A stretch of DNA of 64,000 bases, from NCBI RefSeq assembly GCF_014323405.1, contig NZ_JACRWE010000004.1, positions 124,001 to 188,000 of the forward strand. The letters are read 5' to 3'. Source of the stretch: Romboutsia faecis (lineage in GTDB: Bacteria; Bacillota; Clostridia; Peptostreptococcales; Peptostreptococcaceae). Made by a program: the position numbers and the translations under genes. The notes below the pieces were generated by a model that saw only the letters and a program-made list of their open reading frames with translations, was not told the origin of the DNA and searched no databases. The stretch's first letter is position 1; the number at the start of each line of letters is the position of its first letter. Of the stretch, positions 8,313-17,602 are shown in pieces.

Positions 8313-9530
8313 ATGGATCAAATAAAATGGAAATTAAATACACTGCCAAAAGCAGATGATAATGAAAAACAAAAGGGGATAGAGTTTTTAAGAGATAAAG
8401 AAATATCAAAAGTTAAAGGATTTCATGAAAGTATTCCTCAGTATGAAAGAACTCCATTAGTTAAATTAGAGAACCTAGCTAAAATGTTAGGTGTAGAAGG
8501 TGTTTACTTAAAAGATGAATCATATAGATTTGGATTAAATGCATTTAAAGTTCTTGGAGGATCTTTTGCAATGGCTAAATATATGGCTGATAAATTAGGA
8601 AAAGATATATCGGAACTTCCATATGAGAAATTAATATCTGATGAAGTAAGAAATGAATTAGGGGATATAACATTCTTTACTGCAACAGATGGTAACCATG
8701 GTAGAGGGGTAGCATGGACTGCAAATAAATTAAAGCAAAAATCTGTAGTGTATATGCCAAAAGGATCATCACTAATAAGATTAAATAATATAAAAGCTGA
8801 AGGTGCCAAAGCTAGTATAACTGAGTTAAACTATGATGATGCTGTAAGACTTGCAACTGAAGATGCAGCAAAAGTAGGAGGACTTGTAGTTCAAGATACA
8901 GCTTGGGAAGGTTATGAAGATATTCCAGCATGGATAATGCAAGGATATGGAACTATGGCCAAAGAAGCTGTGGAGCAATTATCTGAATATGGAGTAGAAA
9001 GACCTACTCATGTATTTATTCAAGCAGGTGTTGGTTCTTTAGCAGGAGCTGTTCAAGGGTATATGGCAGCTAAATTTGAAGATTGTCCAATAACAGTAGT
9101 GGTTGAAGCAGATAAAGCTGATTGCTTCTATAAATCTGCAGAAGCAGGAGATGGAAAGCCAAGATTTGTAGGTGGAGATATGCAAACTATAATGGCTGGT
9201 CTTGCTTGTGGAGAACCAAATACAATTGGGTTTGAAATATTAAAGAACTACTCTGAAGCTTTTATATCTGCACCAGATTGGGTTTCTGCAAAAGGTATGA
9301 GAATATTAGGAAATCCATTAGTAGGAGATAAAAGAGTAATTTCGGGAGAATCTGGAGCAGTTACTACAGGTACATTAGTATCTATAATGCAAGATGAAAG
9401 TTTATCTGAGTTAAGAAAAGCATTAAAATTAGATAAAAATTCAAAAGTATTATTAATAAGTACAGAAGGAGATACAGATCCAGATAAATATAGAAGCATA
9501 GTTTGGGATGGAGAATGTCCAAGTGTATAA
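8313..9530 (+). CDS. dpaL: Diaminopropionate ammonia-lyase (YgeX)
   Basis: A PLP enzyme that splits 2,3-diaminopropionate into pyruvate and two ammonia. The family signature YRFGLNAFKVLGG places the PLP lysine at Lys79. GSLAGAVQGYM and the TATDGNHGRGVAWTA block fit the fold type II lyase. Length 405 is normal. AAAAGGAG precedes the ATG. It is the first gene behind the sigma-54 promoter, with the M20 hydrolase 58 bases downstream, the same ygeX-ygeY pair as in E. coli. Its aminoacrylate/iminopropionate by-product would be handled by RidA at the end of the operon. Confidence 0.95.
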   Translation: MDQIKWKLNTLPKADDNEKQKGIEFLRDKEISKVKGFHESIPQYERTPLVKLENLAKMLGVEGVYLKDESYRFGLNAFKVLGGSFAMAKYMADKLGKDISELPYEKLISDEVRNELGDITFFTATDGNHGRGVAWTANKLKQKSVVYMPKGSSLIRLNNIKAEGAKASITELNYDDAVRLATEDAAKVGGLVVQDTAWEGYEDIPAWIMQGYGTMAKEAVEQLSEYGVERPTHVFIQAGVGSLAGAVQGYMAAKFEDCPITVVVEADKADCFYKSAEAGDGKPRFVGGDMQTIMAGLACGEPNTIGFEILKNYSEAFISAPDWVSAKGMRILGNPLVGDKRVISGESGAVTTGTLVSIMQDESLSELRKALKLDKNSKVLLISTEGDTDPDKYRSIVWDGECPSV

Positions 9531-9588
9531 GTTGATTCTTATAAGATAATTTTAGATTATAAATAAAAAATTTTAGGGGGATCCATAA

Positions 9589-10776
9589 ATGTTAAATGAA
9601 ATAAGAAAACAAGAATTAATAGAATTATGTCAAGACTTAGTAAGAAACTCAAGCTATTCAGGTAAAGAAGAAAATGTAGTAAAAGCAATAGAAAAGAATT
9701 TTGAAAAATTAGGTTTTGATAGCTGGTTTAGAGATGAGTATGGAAACATAATAGGATGCATAAAAGGAAATAAACCAGGTAAGAAGATTTTATTCGATGG
9801 TCATATAGATACAGTTCCAGTTCCTGATGAAAGTAAATGGAGTGTACCACCTTTTGAAGGGTTAATAAAGGACGGAAAAATATATGGAAGAGGAACTTCT
9901 GATATGAAAGGTCAGCTAAGTGCAATGATGGCTGCTGTTTCATACTTTGCAAAAGATACAAACAAGGATTTTGAAGGAGAACTTTACGTAGCAGGTGTTG
10001 TACATGAAGAGTTATTCGAAGGAATAGCTTCTAGAAAAATTAGTGAAGCTGTAAAACCTGATTATGTTGTAATAGGAGAATCTTCAGAATTAAATTTAAA
10101 AATAGGTCAAAGAGGTAGAGGCGAAATAGTAGTAGAAACTTTCGGAAAGCCTGCTCATTCAGCTAATCCTCATAAGGGAATAAATGCAGTTTATAAAATG
10201 AGTAAGATAATAGAGAAAATACAAGAATTAGTACCACCAACTCATCCAGTATTAGGAGAAGGTATATTAGTCTTAACAGATATAAAATCATCTCCATATC
10301 CAGGAGCATCAGTAGTACCTGATTATTGTAAAGCAACTTTTGATAGAAGGTTATTAGTTGGGGAAACAAAGGAAGATGTTATAGCACCGATAAAAGAATT
10401 AATATATGAAATGATGAAAGAAGATAAAGAATTAAATGTAAAAGTATCTTACGCTATAGGTAAAGAAATGTGTTATACAGGAAATGTAATAGAAGGAGAG
10501 AGATTCTTCCCAGGTTGGTTATACGATGAAAATGATGAGTTTGTTCAAGCTGCATATAAAGGTTTAAAAAAAGCAGGAATAAATCCAGAAATAACTCAGT
10601 ACTCGTTCTGTACAAATGGTAGTCACTATGCAGGTGAAGCGGGAATAAAAACTATAGGTTTTGGACCTTCTAGAGAAAATTTAGCTCATACAATAGATGA
10701 GTATATAGAAATAGATCAATTAGCAATAGGATCTAAAGGATATTATGAGATACTAAAATCAGTTTATAAAAAATAA
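9589..10776 (+). CDS. ygeY: M20 metallohydrolase, YgeY family (selenium-metabolism linked)
   Basis: An M20-fold zinc hydrolase of the deacetylase/carbamoylase type. Metal ligands are visible at LFDGHIDTVP (His72, catalytic Asp74) and GRGTSDMKGQ (Asp105), with HEELFEG supplying the catalytic glutamate. Length is 395. YgeY proteins are phylogenetically tied to selenium-dependent molybdenum hydroxylases. Next to dpaL, it probably removes an N-acyl or N-carbamoyl group to yield 2,3-diaminopropionate or its precursor; that role is inference. It is followed within 15 bases by the next amidohydrolase. Confidence 0.9.
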   Translation: MLNEIRKQELIELCQDLVRNSSYSGKEENVVKAIEKNFEKLGFDSWFRDEYGNIIGCIKGNKPGKKILFDGHIDTVPVPDESKWSVPPFEGLIKDGKIYGRGTSDMKGQLSAMMAAVSYFAKDTNKDFEGELYVAGVVHEELFEGIASRKISEAVKPDYVVIGESSELNLKIGQRGRGEIVVETFGKPAHSANPHKGINAVYKMSKIIEKIQELVPPTHPVLGEGILVLTDIKSSPYPGASVVPDYCKATFDRRLLVGETKEDVIAPIKELIYEMMKEDKELNVKVSYAIGKEMCYTGNVIEGERFFPGWLYDENDEFVQAAYKGLKKAGINPEITQYSFCTNGSHYAGEAGIKTIGFGPSRENLAHTIDEYIEIDQLAIGSKGYYEILKSVYKK

Positions 10777-10791
10777 TTGGGAGATGGTTTT

Positions 10792-12390
10792 TTGAGAACT
10801 TTAATAAAACATGGACTTATAGTTGATGGAAATAAAACTAAAGCATTTAAAGGAGATTTATTAATTGAAGATGATAGAATAACTAAAATATCATCAGAAA
10901 TAAATGAAGATGTAGATAGAATAATAGATGCAAGAGATAGAGTAGTTTGTCCAGGTTTCATCGATACTCATAGCCATTCAGATTTAATGATTCTAGTTAA
11001 TCCATATAATGAAGTTAAAATTAGACAAGGAATAACAACGGAAGTATTGGGGCAGGATGGAATTTCTATGGCCCCACTTCCAAAGGATCATATATCTCCT
11101 TGGAGAAAGAATCTAGCAGGTTTAGATGGTGAGAGTGATGATATTAACTGGGAGTATGAAACTACAGATAATTATCTATCTATGATGGAGGATAATGGAG
11201 TAGGATTAAATGAAACTTACTTAGTTCCTCATGGAAATATCAGAATGGAAGCAATGGGACTTGAAGATAGACCAGCTACTAAAGAAGAAATTCAAAAAAT
11301 GTGCGAAATAACAGAAAGAGAGTTAAAGGCAGGAGCAATAGGGTTATCTACAGGACTTATATATATACCATGTGCTTATTCATTGACTGAAGAAATGATA
11401 GAAATATGCAAGGTAGTAGCTAAGCATGATGGTGTGTTTGTAGTACATCAAAGAAGTGAAGCGGATACTATAATAAGTTCTATGGAAGAAATAATAGAAA
11501 TAGGTAAAAAATCAGGTGTAAAGGTTCACTTCTCACATTTTAAAGTATGTGGAAAAGATAACTGGAAGTACATACCTGAAGTTATTAAATTATTAGAAAA
11601 AGCAAAATCAGAAGGTATAAATGTTTCTTTTGACCAATACCCATACGCAGCAGGAAGTACAATGCTTGGGGTTGTTTTACCTCCATGGGCTCATTCTGGT
11701 GGAACAGATAAATTATTAGAAAGATTACAAGATGAGAAGCAAAGGCAAAAAATGAAAGATGATATAGCAAATGGCATTGAAGGCTGGGATAATTTTATAC
11801 AGTTTGCAGGTATAGATCAAATTTTTGTAACTAGTGTTAAAAATAAAAAAAATGAGTTTGCAATAGGGAAAAGTTTATTAGAGTTAGGTGAAATAAGAGG
11901 AATCGATCCATTAGATGCCACATTTGATTTGTTATTAGAAGAAGAAAATGCAGTCGGAATGGTAGATTTTTATGGATTAGAAGAACATATTATAGGATTT
12001 ATGAAAAGAGAAGAACAAAATGTATGTACAGATGGACTTTTAGCAGGTAAGCCTCATCCAAGAGCATATGGTTCTTTTCCTAAGATATTAGGTAGATATG
12101 TAAGAGAATTAGGTGTATTAGAGCTTGAAGAAGCTGTTAGTAAAATGACTAAAAAGGCAGCAATTAGTTTTGGAATAAAGGATCGAGGAGAGCTAAAAGA
12201 GGGATATTATGCGGACGTAGTAATATTTGATAAGGATACTGTAAGTGGATGTGACGATTTTATAAACTCTATGCAATATCCAACAGGTATAGATTATGTA
12301 ATTATAAATGGAAACTGCGTAATAGAAGAAGGAAACTATAAGCATATTAAAGCAGGTAAAGTTTTAAGGGGGAATAATCTATGTTATTAG
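10792..12390 (+). CDS. D-aminoacylase / N-acyl-D-amino-acid deacylase family amidohydrolase
   Basis: An amidohydrolase-superfamily member. Residues 52-62 read VCPGFIDTHSH, with His60 and His62 as metal ligands. HFSHFKVCGKDNW, FDQYPYAAGSTML and the late SFGIKDRGELKEGYYADVV block are typical of the D-aminoacylase family. I choose the TTG at 10792 because TTGGGAGATGG ends 5 bases before it and the protein then starts LRTLIKHGLIVDG as relatives do; an in-frame TTG at 10777 has no ribosome site. It overlaps ssnA by 10 bases. Its place between ygeY and ssnA suggests it opens or deacylates a purine-derived ureide, but the substrate is unknown. Confidence 0.87.
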   Translation: MRTLIKHGLIVDGNKTKAFKGDLLIEDDRITKISSEINEDVDRIIDARDRVVCPGFIDTHSHSDLMILVNPYNEVKIRQGITTEVLGQDGISMAPLPKDHISPWRKNLAGLDGESDDINWEYETTDNYLSMMEDNGVGLNETYLVPHGNIRMEAMGLEDRPATKEEIQKMCEITERELKAGAIGLSTGLIYIPCAYSLTEEMIEICKVVAKHDGVFVVHQRSEADTIISSMEEIIEIGKKSGVKVHFSHFKVCGKDNWKYIPEVIKLLEKAKSEGINVSFDQYPYAAGSTMLGVVLPPWAHSGGTDKLLERLQDEKQRQKMKDDIANGIEGWDNFIQFAGIDQIFVTSVKNKKNEFAIGKSLLELGEIRGIDPLDATFDLLLEEENAVGMVDFYGLEEHIIGFMKREEQNVCTDGLLAGKPHPRAYGSFPKILGRYVRELGVLELEEAVSKMTKKAAISFGIKDRGELKEGYYADVVIFDKDTVSGCDDFINSMQYPTGIDYVIINGNCVIEEGNYKHIKAGKVLRGNNLCY

Positions 12391-13709
12391 TTGGAAATGG
12401 TAGATTAGTAACTCACGATAGTCTAAATCCTTTTATGGAAGATGGATGCGTAGTTATTAATGAAAATATAATAGAAGATTTAGGAACAACATCAGAAATG
12501 AAAGCTAAGTACTCTGATTATGAATACTTAGATGCTCAAAGAAAGGTTATAATGCCAGGACTTATAAATTCTCATATGCACATATATAGTTCATTTGCTA
12601 GAGGTATGGCAGTACCAGGCAAACCATCAGAAAACTTTATGGAGATATTAGATAATCTATGGTGGAGGTTGGATAAAAAACTTACATTAGAAGATACAAA
12701 GTACAGTGCTTATGCAACTTATACTGAATGTATTAAAAATGGTGTAACAACAGTATTTGATCATCATGCAAGCCCACATTCAATAGAAGGAAGTCTATTT
12801 ACTATAAATGATGTGGCTAGAGAACTTGGAATTAGAACTTGTCTTTGTTATGAAGTATCAGATAGAGACGGAAAAATAATAGCTGATCATGGCATTGAGG
12901 AAAACGTTAAATTTATAAAATATGCTATGAAAGATAATAGTGATATGTTTAAAGGTATGTTTGGACTTCATGCAGCATTTACCCTATCAGATGAAACTTT
13001 AGATAAGTGTGCTAAGGAAATGGCAGGATTAGATACTGGGTACCATGTTCATACGGCAGAAGGCATAGATGACTTAAAATATAACTTAAAGAAATACGGA
13101 AAAAGAGTAGTTCAAAGATTACATGATTTTGATGTACTAGGTAATAAAACAATAGCAGTTCACTGTATACATGTAAATTCTGCAGAAATGAGTTTGCTTA
13201 AAGATACTAATACTTTTGTAGTTCACAATCCAGAATCAAATATGGGAAATGCAGTTGGATGTTCTCCAGTAATAGAGTTATTAGATAGAGGGATTACTGT
13301 TGGATTAGGAACTGATGGATATACAAGTGATATGTTTGAATCTTTAAAAGTTGCAAATATAATACACAAGCATCATTTATGTGATCCTAGATTTGGATTT
13401 ATGGAAAGCCAAAAGATGTTAATAGAGAATAATCAAAAAATCACTAAAGCTTACTTTAAAAATGATTTAGGGATAATAAGAAAAGGTGCATATGCAGATA
13501 TAATAATTGCTGATTATATACCTCATACTCCGATGAATGAGAATACATTAGGTGGACATATGATATTTGGCTTAAGTGGAAGATGTGTAGATACAACCAT
13601 TATTAATGGGAAAGTTGTAATGAAGGATAGGGTGTTAGTAAATATTGATGAAAGTGAAATACTTTCAAAATCAAGAGAAGTATCTAAAGAATTATGGAAT
13701 AGAATTTAA
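12381..13709 (+). CDS. ssnA: Putative aminohydrolase SsnA
   Basis: A cyclic-deaminase-type amidohydrolase related to chlorohydrolases and guanine deaminase. The metal site is MPGLINSHMHIYSSFARGM (His65, His67), then YHVHTAEG, AVHCIHVN and GLGTDGYTSDM. The segment around ENFMEILDNLWWRLDK is typical of SsnA itself. Length is 442. It overlaps the preceding gene by 10 bases with AAGGGGG as its ribosome site. SsnA belongs to the set of proteins tied to selenium-dependent molybdenum hydroxylases; in a purine pathway it would deaminate or open a ring intermediate. The exact reaction is not settled by sequence. Confidence 0.92.
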   Translation: MLLVGNGRLVTHDSLNPFMEDGCVVINENIIEDLGTTSEMKAKYSDYEYLDAQRKVIMPGLINSHMHIYSSFARGMAVPGKPSENFMEILDNLWWRLDKKLTLEDTKYSAYATYTECIKNGVTTVFDHHASPHSIEGSLFTINDVARELGIRTCLCYEVSDRDGKIIADHGIEENVKFIKYAMKDNSDMFKGMFGLHAAFTLSDETLDKCAKEMAGLDTGYHVHTAEGIDDLKYNLKKYGKRVVQRLHDFDVLGNKTIAVHCIHVNSAEMSLLKDTNTFVVHNPESNMGNAVGCSPVIELLDRGITVGLGTDGYTSDMFESLKVANIIHKHHLCDPRFGFMESQKMLIENNQKITKAYFKNDLGIIRKGAYADIIIADYIPHTPMNENTLGGHMIFGLSGRCVDTTIINGKVVMKDRVLVNIDESEILSKSREVSKELWNRI

Positions 13710-13731
13710 CTGTTGATTGGAGATAAGTGAA

Positions 13732-15075
13732 ATGAGTGAGGGCCAAGTTAGAAATGTTAGTAAGGCAAGTGACTCAGAGAATATTTTAACTAATTCGAAG
13801 GCATTTATTTATGGGTTACAGCATGTATTTGGTATGTGTGCAGGGATATTAGCAGTACCCATAATGATAGGAAATGAAGCTAAGGTTACAAGTACTGAGA
13901 TGATGATACTTATAAGTGCGACACTTTTTGTATCTGGAATAGCAACATTAATTCAAAGTATTGGATTTAAAGAATTTATAGGAGTAAGAATGCCCCTTAT
14001 GCTAGGGGCAAGTGCAAATCCTACTTCTACTATGCTTGTTATAGTTGCATCTACTTCAATTGGAGAAGGTAAAGCACTTAGTATAATATTTACCTCAACG
14101 ATAATTGCAGGTTTATTCTGTTTTTTAATCGCACCGATTTTTAGCAAGCTACTAAGATTTTTCCCTAAAATAGTTACAGGAACAATAATTACTTTAATGG
14201 GGATATATTTAATTCCTATAGCAGTTAGATGGTGCGCAGGAGGTGTTACGACTGCTCCTGATTATAGAAGTGTTGAAAATATAATTCTTTCATTTATTGT
14301 TTTACTGATAATAGTGGCTCTAAATAAATGGGGTGGGAAAACATTAGGTAGTATGGCAATACTTATTGGGATAATACTTGGAACTATTATATCAATAAGT
14401 ATTGGTAAATTTGATTTTACAATGGTCAATTCAGCAGGGATATTATCTATTCCAAAGCCATTCTTCTTTGGAGCACCTGTGTTTGATATACCCGCGATTG
14501 TATCTATGATAGTTGTAATGTTCATTATGATGATTGCTTCAACTGGAAACACTGTTGCAATTCACGATATATTTGGAGAAGATGTAACTGAAAAGAAGGT
14601 TACAAAAGCATTAAGAACAGATGGATTATCTTGTATGATAGCAGGAATATTTAATACATTCCCTCAAGCACCTTGCGCTCAGAACTTAGGTATAGCAAAT
14701 ATGATAGGTATAAAGGGAACAAAAATAACTATAATGGCAGGGATAATATTACTTATTCTAGGTATTATACCGAAATTTGCAGCTATAATAGCATCAATAC
14801 CGTACCCAGTGCTAGGTGGAGCAGGTCTTGTAATGTTTGGGATGATAATATCAGCAGGGATTAATAGTATAAAACAAGTAGAATTTAATGGAACTAAAAA
14901 TGGTTTTATATTTTGTGTAAGTATAGCAGTAGCGATGATTCCCATAGCAGTTCCAGATTTTTATGCGAACTTTCCACAAGGAGTTATTCAAACAATTTTA
15001 AGTAGTGGGATAACAAGCGGTAGTATATGTGCAATAGTATTAAATCTGATTTTTAACTATAAAGATGTGAAATAA
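13732..15075 (+). CDS. Nucleobase:cation symporter (NCS2 family), xanthine/uric acid-type permease
   Basis: A polytopic membrane protein of about 447 residues with 12-14 hydrophobic segments. It opens with FIYGLQHVFGMCAGILAVPIM, the QH motif of NCS2 transporters, and has the family signature region near TNTFPQAPCAQNLGIANMIG. Substrates of this family are xanthine, urate, guanine or uracil. Inside a purine-degradation operon, xanthine or urate is most likely. I prefer the ATG at 13732, 9 bases after TTGGAG, over an upstream in-frame TTG that overlaps this ribosome site. Confidence 0.9.
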   Translation: MSEGQVRNVSKASDSENILTNSKAFIYGLQHVFGMCAGILAVPIMIGNEAKVTSTEMMILISATLFVSGIATLIQSIGFKEFIGVRMPLMLGASANPTSTMLVIVASTSIGEGKALSIIFTSTIIAGLFCFLIAPIFSKLLRFFPKIVTGTIITLMGIYLIPIAVRWCAGGVTTAPDYRSVENIILSFIVLLIIVALNKWGGKTLGSMAILIGIILGTIISISIGKFDFTMVNSAGILSIPKPFFFGAPVFDIPAIVSMIVVMFIMMIASTGNTVAIHDIFGEDVTEKKVTKALRTDGLSCMIAGIFNTFPQAPCAQNLGIANMIGIKGTKITIMAGIILLILGIIPKFAAIIASIPYPVLGGAGLVMFGMIISAGINSIKQVEFNGTKNGFIFCVSIAVAMIPIAVPDFYANFPQGVIQTILSSGITSGSICAIVLNLIFNYKDVK

Positions 15076-15113
15076 GATAAAGCATTAAATAAATAATTTA
15101 GGGGGATGCAAAA

Positions 15114-16202
15114 ATGGCAAATTTAAAAGTTAATATATATGGAATGGAATTCAGTAACCCGGTAATGACAGCAGCAGGACCAGGAGCAAAAGATGGAGAT
15201 TTATGTATAGAAGCAGTAAAAGGTGGAGCTGGAGGATTATGTACAAAAACTATATCTGTACTTCCTGCAGATGTACCTAGACCATGTATGGGACTTACAA
15301 ATAGTGGATTTTTAAATACTGAATTATGGTCAGAATTACCAAAAGAGCAATGGATAAAAGAAGAATATCAAAAAGCTAAAAGTGCTGGAGTTCCAGTAAT
15401 AGTAAGTATGGGTTATACAGCAGATGATATAGAAAAGGTTGCACCACTTGTAAAGCCTTATGCTGATGCAGTTGAATTATCAACTCACTATGTTGGAACA
15501 GATGTAGCTCCAATAGTAAATGCATTAAAAGCTGCCAAATCTGCTTTAGATTGTCCAGTATTTATGAAGATGAGTCCACACACAGATATCCAAACAATAG
15601 CTAAGGCTGTTGAAGAAGCAGGTGCAGATGGTCTTGTAATGATAAACTCATTTGGACCATGCATGGCTATAGATGTAAATACAGGATACCCAATAATGGG
15701 AAGTAAAACAGGATACGGATGGTTATCAGGAGCTCCAATAAGGCCATTAGCAATAAGATGTATATATGAAGCTTCTCAAGTTGTGAATATTCCAATAATA
15801 GGAGTTGGAGGTGTTACTTGTGGAAGAGATGTTGCAGAAATGATGATGGCAGGAGCAAGCGCAGTTCAAGTCTGTACAGAAGCAATACTTAGAGGTCCAG
15901 GAGTATACGGAAAAATAGCTAAGGAATTAAATGAGTTTTTAGATGAACATGGATATTCAGATGTAAATGAGATAAAAGGATTAGCTCATAAGAAAGTTGA
16001 TGAAAGGGAATTTAGAACTCACACTGTAGTACCGAAAGTAGACCAAGATAAGTGTATAAAATGTAAGAAGTGCAAGGCAAGCTGTGTTTATGAGGCAATA
16101 GAGGTTGGTGAAACTTTAGAAATAGATAAAGATAAGTGTTTTGGGTGTGGATTATGTGTAACAAGATGTCCAAAAGGCGCATTAACAATAAGCTATAAAT
16201 AA
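15114..16202 (+). CDS. preA: PreA-like dihydropyrimidine dehydrogenase / dihydroorotate dehydrogenase family with two [4Fe-4S] clusters
   Basis: A flavin TIM barrel of the dihydroorotate dehydrogenase family (MEFSNPVMTAAGPGAKDG, PVFMKMSPHTD, GVGGVTCGRDVAEMMMAGAS) fused to a C-terminal ferredoxin domain with two four-cysteine motifs (CIKCKKCKASC and CFGCGLCVTRCP). In E. coli, PreA works with the FAD/NAD subunit PreT, which is absent here, so the electron partner is unknown. Next to hydA it would reduce or oxidise the C=C bond of a pyrimidine-like or purine-derived ring. The gene lies 38 bases after the permease and 12 bases before hydA. Confidence 0.9.
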   Translation: MANLKVNIYGMEFSNPVMTAAGPGAKDGDLCIEAVKGGAGGLCTKTISVLPADVPRPCMGLTNSGFLNTELWSELPKEQWIKEEYQKAKSAGVPVIVSMGYTADDIEKVAPLVKPYADAVELSTHYVGTDVAPIVNALKAAKSALDCPVFMKMSPHTDIQTIAKAVEEAGADGLVMINSFGPCMAIDVNTGYPIMGSKTGYGWLSGAPIRPLAIRCIYEASQVVNIPIIGVGGVTCGRDVAEMMMAGASAVQVCTEAILRGPGVYGKIAKELNEFLDEHGYSDVNEIKGLAHKKVDEREFRTHTVVPKVDQDKCIKCKKCKASCVYEAIEVGETLEIDKDKCFGCGLCVTRCPKGALTISYK

Positions 16203-16214
16203 GGTGGAGATTAT

Positions 16215-17588
16215 ATGAGTCTAATATTAAAGGGTGGAAAAATAGTAAGTTATAAGATAACTTATTTTTCAGATATAAAAGTAGACGGTGAAAAAATTGT
16301 TGAGATAGGAGAAAATCTAGAATCTAAGGATTGTGAGATTGTTGATGTAAGTGGATCTTACATAATTCCAGGAGGAGTAGATACTCATACCCATTTTGAT
16401 TTAGATACAGGTACAACTATAACGGCAGATGATTTTATATCAGGTACAAAAGCAGCTATAGCAGGAGGAACAACTACTATATTAGACTTTGCAACTCAAA
16501 GTAAAGGTAAGTCATTAAAGGCAGGTTTAGAAGAGTGGCATCATAAGGCACGTAATAAAGCTTACTGTGATTATGGATTCCATATGGCAATCACAGACTG
16601 GAGTGATTCAGTCTGTGATGAGATGGATGAGATGATAAAACAAGGGGTGTCTTCATTTAAATTATATATGGCTTATAAAGGTACACTTCAAGTTGATGAT
16701 AGCGTTATTTACAAGGCTCTAGAAAAATCAAAAAATATAGGCGCAATAATAGGGTTTCATTGTGAAAATGGGGATCTTGTTTGTGAACTTGTGGATAAGA
16801 ATTTAAAAGAAAATCATATATCTCCACAATATCATGCAGCTTCAAGACCTCCAATGCTAGAAGCAGAGGCAACATCAAGACTTATGAAAATAGCAGAGAT
16901 TACAAAATCAAAAGTTTGTGTAGTACATTTAAGTTGTAAAGAGTCATTAGATGAAGTTCTTAAGGCTAAAGAGAGAGGAGTAGATGTAGTAGTTGAAACT
17001 TGTCCACAATATTTACTTTTAAATGAAGATAAATATAAGTTAGAAGGATTCGAAGGAGCTAAATATGTGATGTCACCTCCACTTAGAAATGTAAAAAACA
17101 ATGATATATTGTGGAAGGCTCTAGAACAAAACCAAATAGATACAATAGGAACAGATCATTGTTCATTTAATTATAAAAAACAAAAAGAGCTTGGAATGGA
17201 GGATTTTAGCAAAATACCAAATGGAGCACCTGGGGTAGAACATAGAGTAGGGCTTTTATACACATACGGAGTATCCACAAATAAAATTTCTATCAACAGA
17301 ATGGTAGAACTTTTATCTACTAATCCAGCTAAAATATATGGACTTTATCCACAAAAAGGAGCTATAGAGGTCGGAAGTGATGCAGATTTAGTAGTGCTAA
17401 ATCCTAATAAAACTAAGGTAATAAAGGCAGAGGATCAAGTTCAAAATGTAGATTATACACCTTATGAAAATTATAGACTAAATTGTGAAATAGAAAGAGT
17501 TTATTTAAGAGGAAAAGAAGTTAGCAGAAATGGAAAGGTTATTGATAATTTTCCAACAGGAAAATATTTAAAGAGGTCATCTAATTAA
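16215..17588 (+). CDS. hydA: Dihydropyrimidinase / D-hydantoinase family
   Basis: A cyclic amidohydrolase that opens dihydropyrimidine or hydantoin rings to N-carbamoyl amino acids. IPGGVDTHTHFD (metal ligands His58, His60), FKLYMAYKG (with the lysine that is carbamylated in this family), ASRPPMLEAEA and GTDHCSF are all present. Length is 457. In E. coli the equivalent is ygeZ (hyuA) of the same cluster. Together with PreA it would take a ring derived from xanthine or urate to an open ureide. It is followed by the xanthine dehydrogenase gene after 14 bases. Confidence 0.93.
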   Translation: MSLILKGGKIVSYKITYFSDIKVDGEKIVEIGENLESKDCEIVDVSGSYIIPGGVDTHTHFDLDTGTTITADDFISGTKAAIAGGTTTILDFATQSKGKSLKAGLEEWHHKARNKAYCDYGFHMAITDWSDSVCDEMDEMIKQGVSSFKLYMAYKGTLQVDDSVIYKALEKSKNIGAIIGFHCENGDLVCELVDKNLKENHISPQYHAASRPPMLEAEATSRLMKIAEITKSKVCVVHLSCKESLDEVLKAKERGVDVVVETCPQYLLLNEDKYKLEGFEGAKYVMSPPLRNVKNNDILWKALEQNQIDTIGTDHCSFNYKKQKELGMEDFSKIPNGAPGVEHRVGLLYTYGVSTNKISINRMVELLSTNPAKIYGLYPQKGAIEVGSDADLVVLNPNKTKVIKAEDQVQNVDYTPYENYRLNCEIERVYLRGKEVSRNGKVIDNFPTGKYLKRSSN

Positions 17589-17602
17589 GGGGGATAACTT
17601 GT

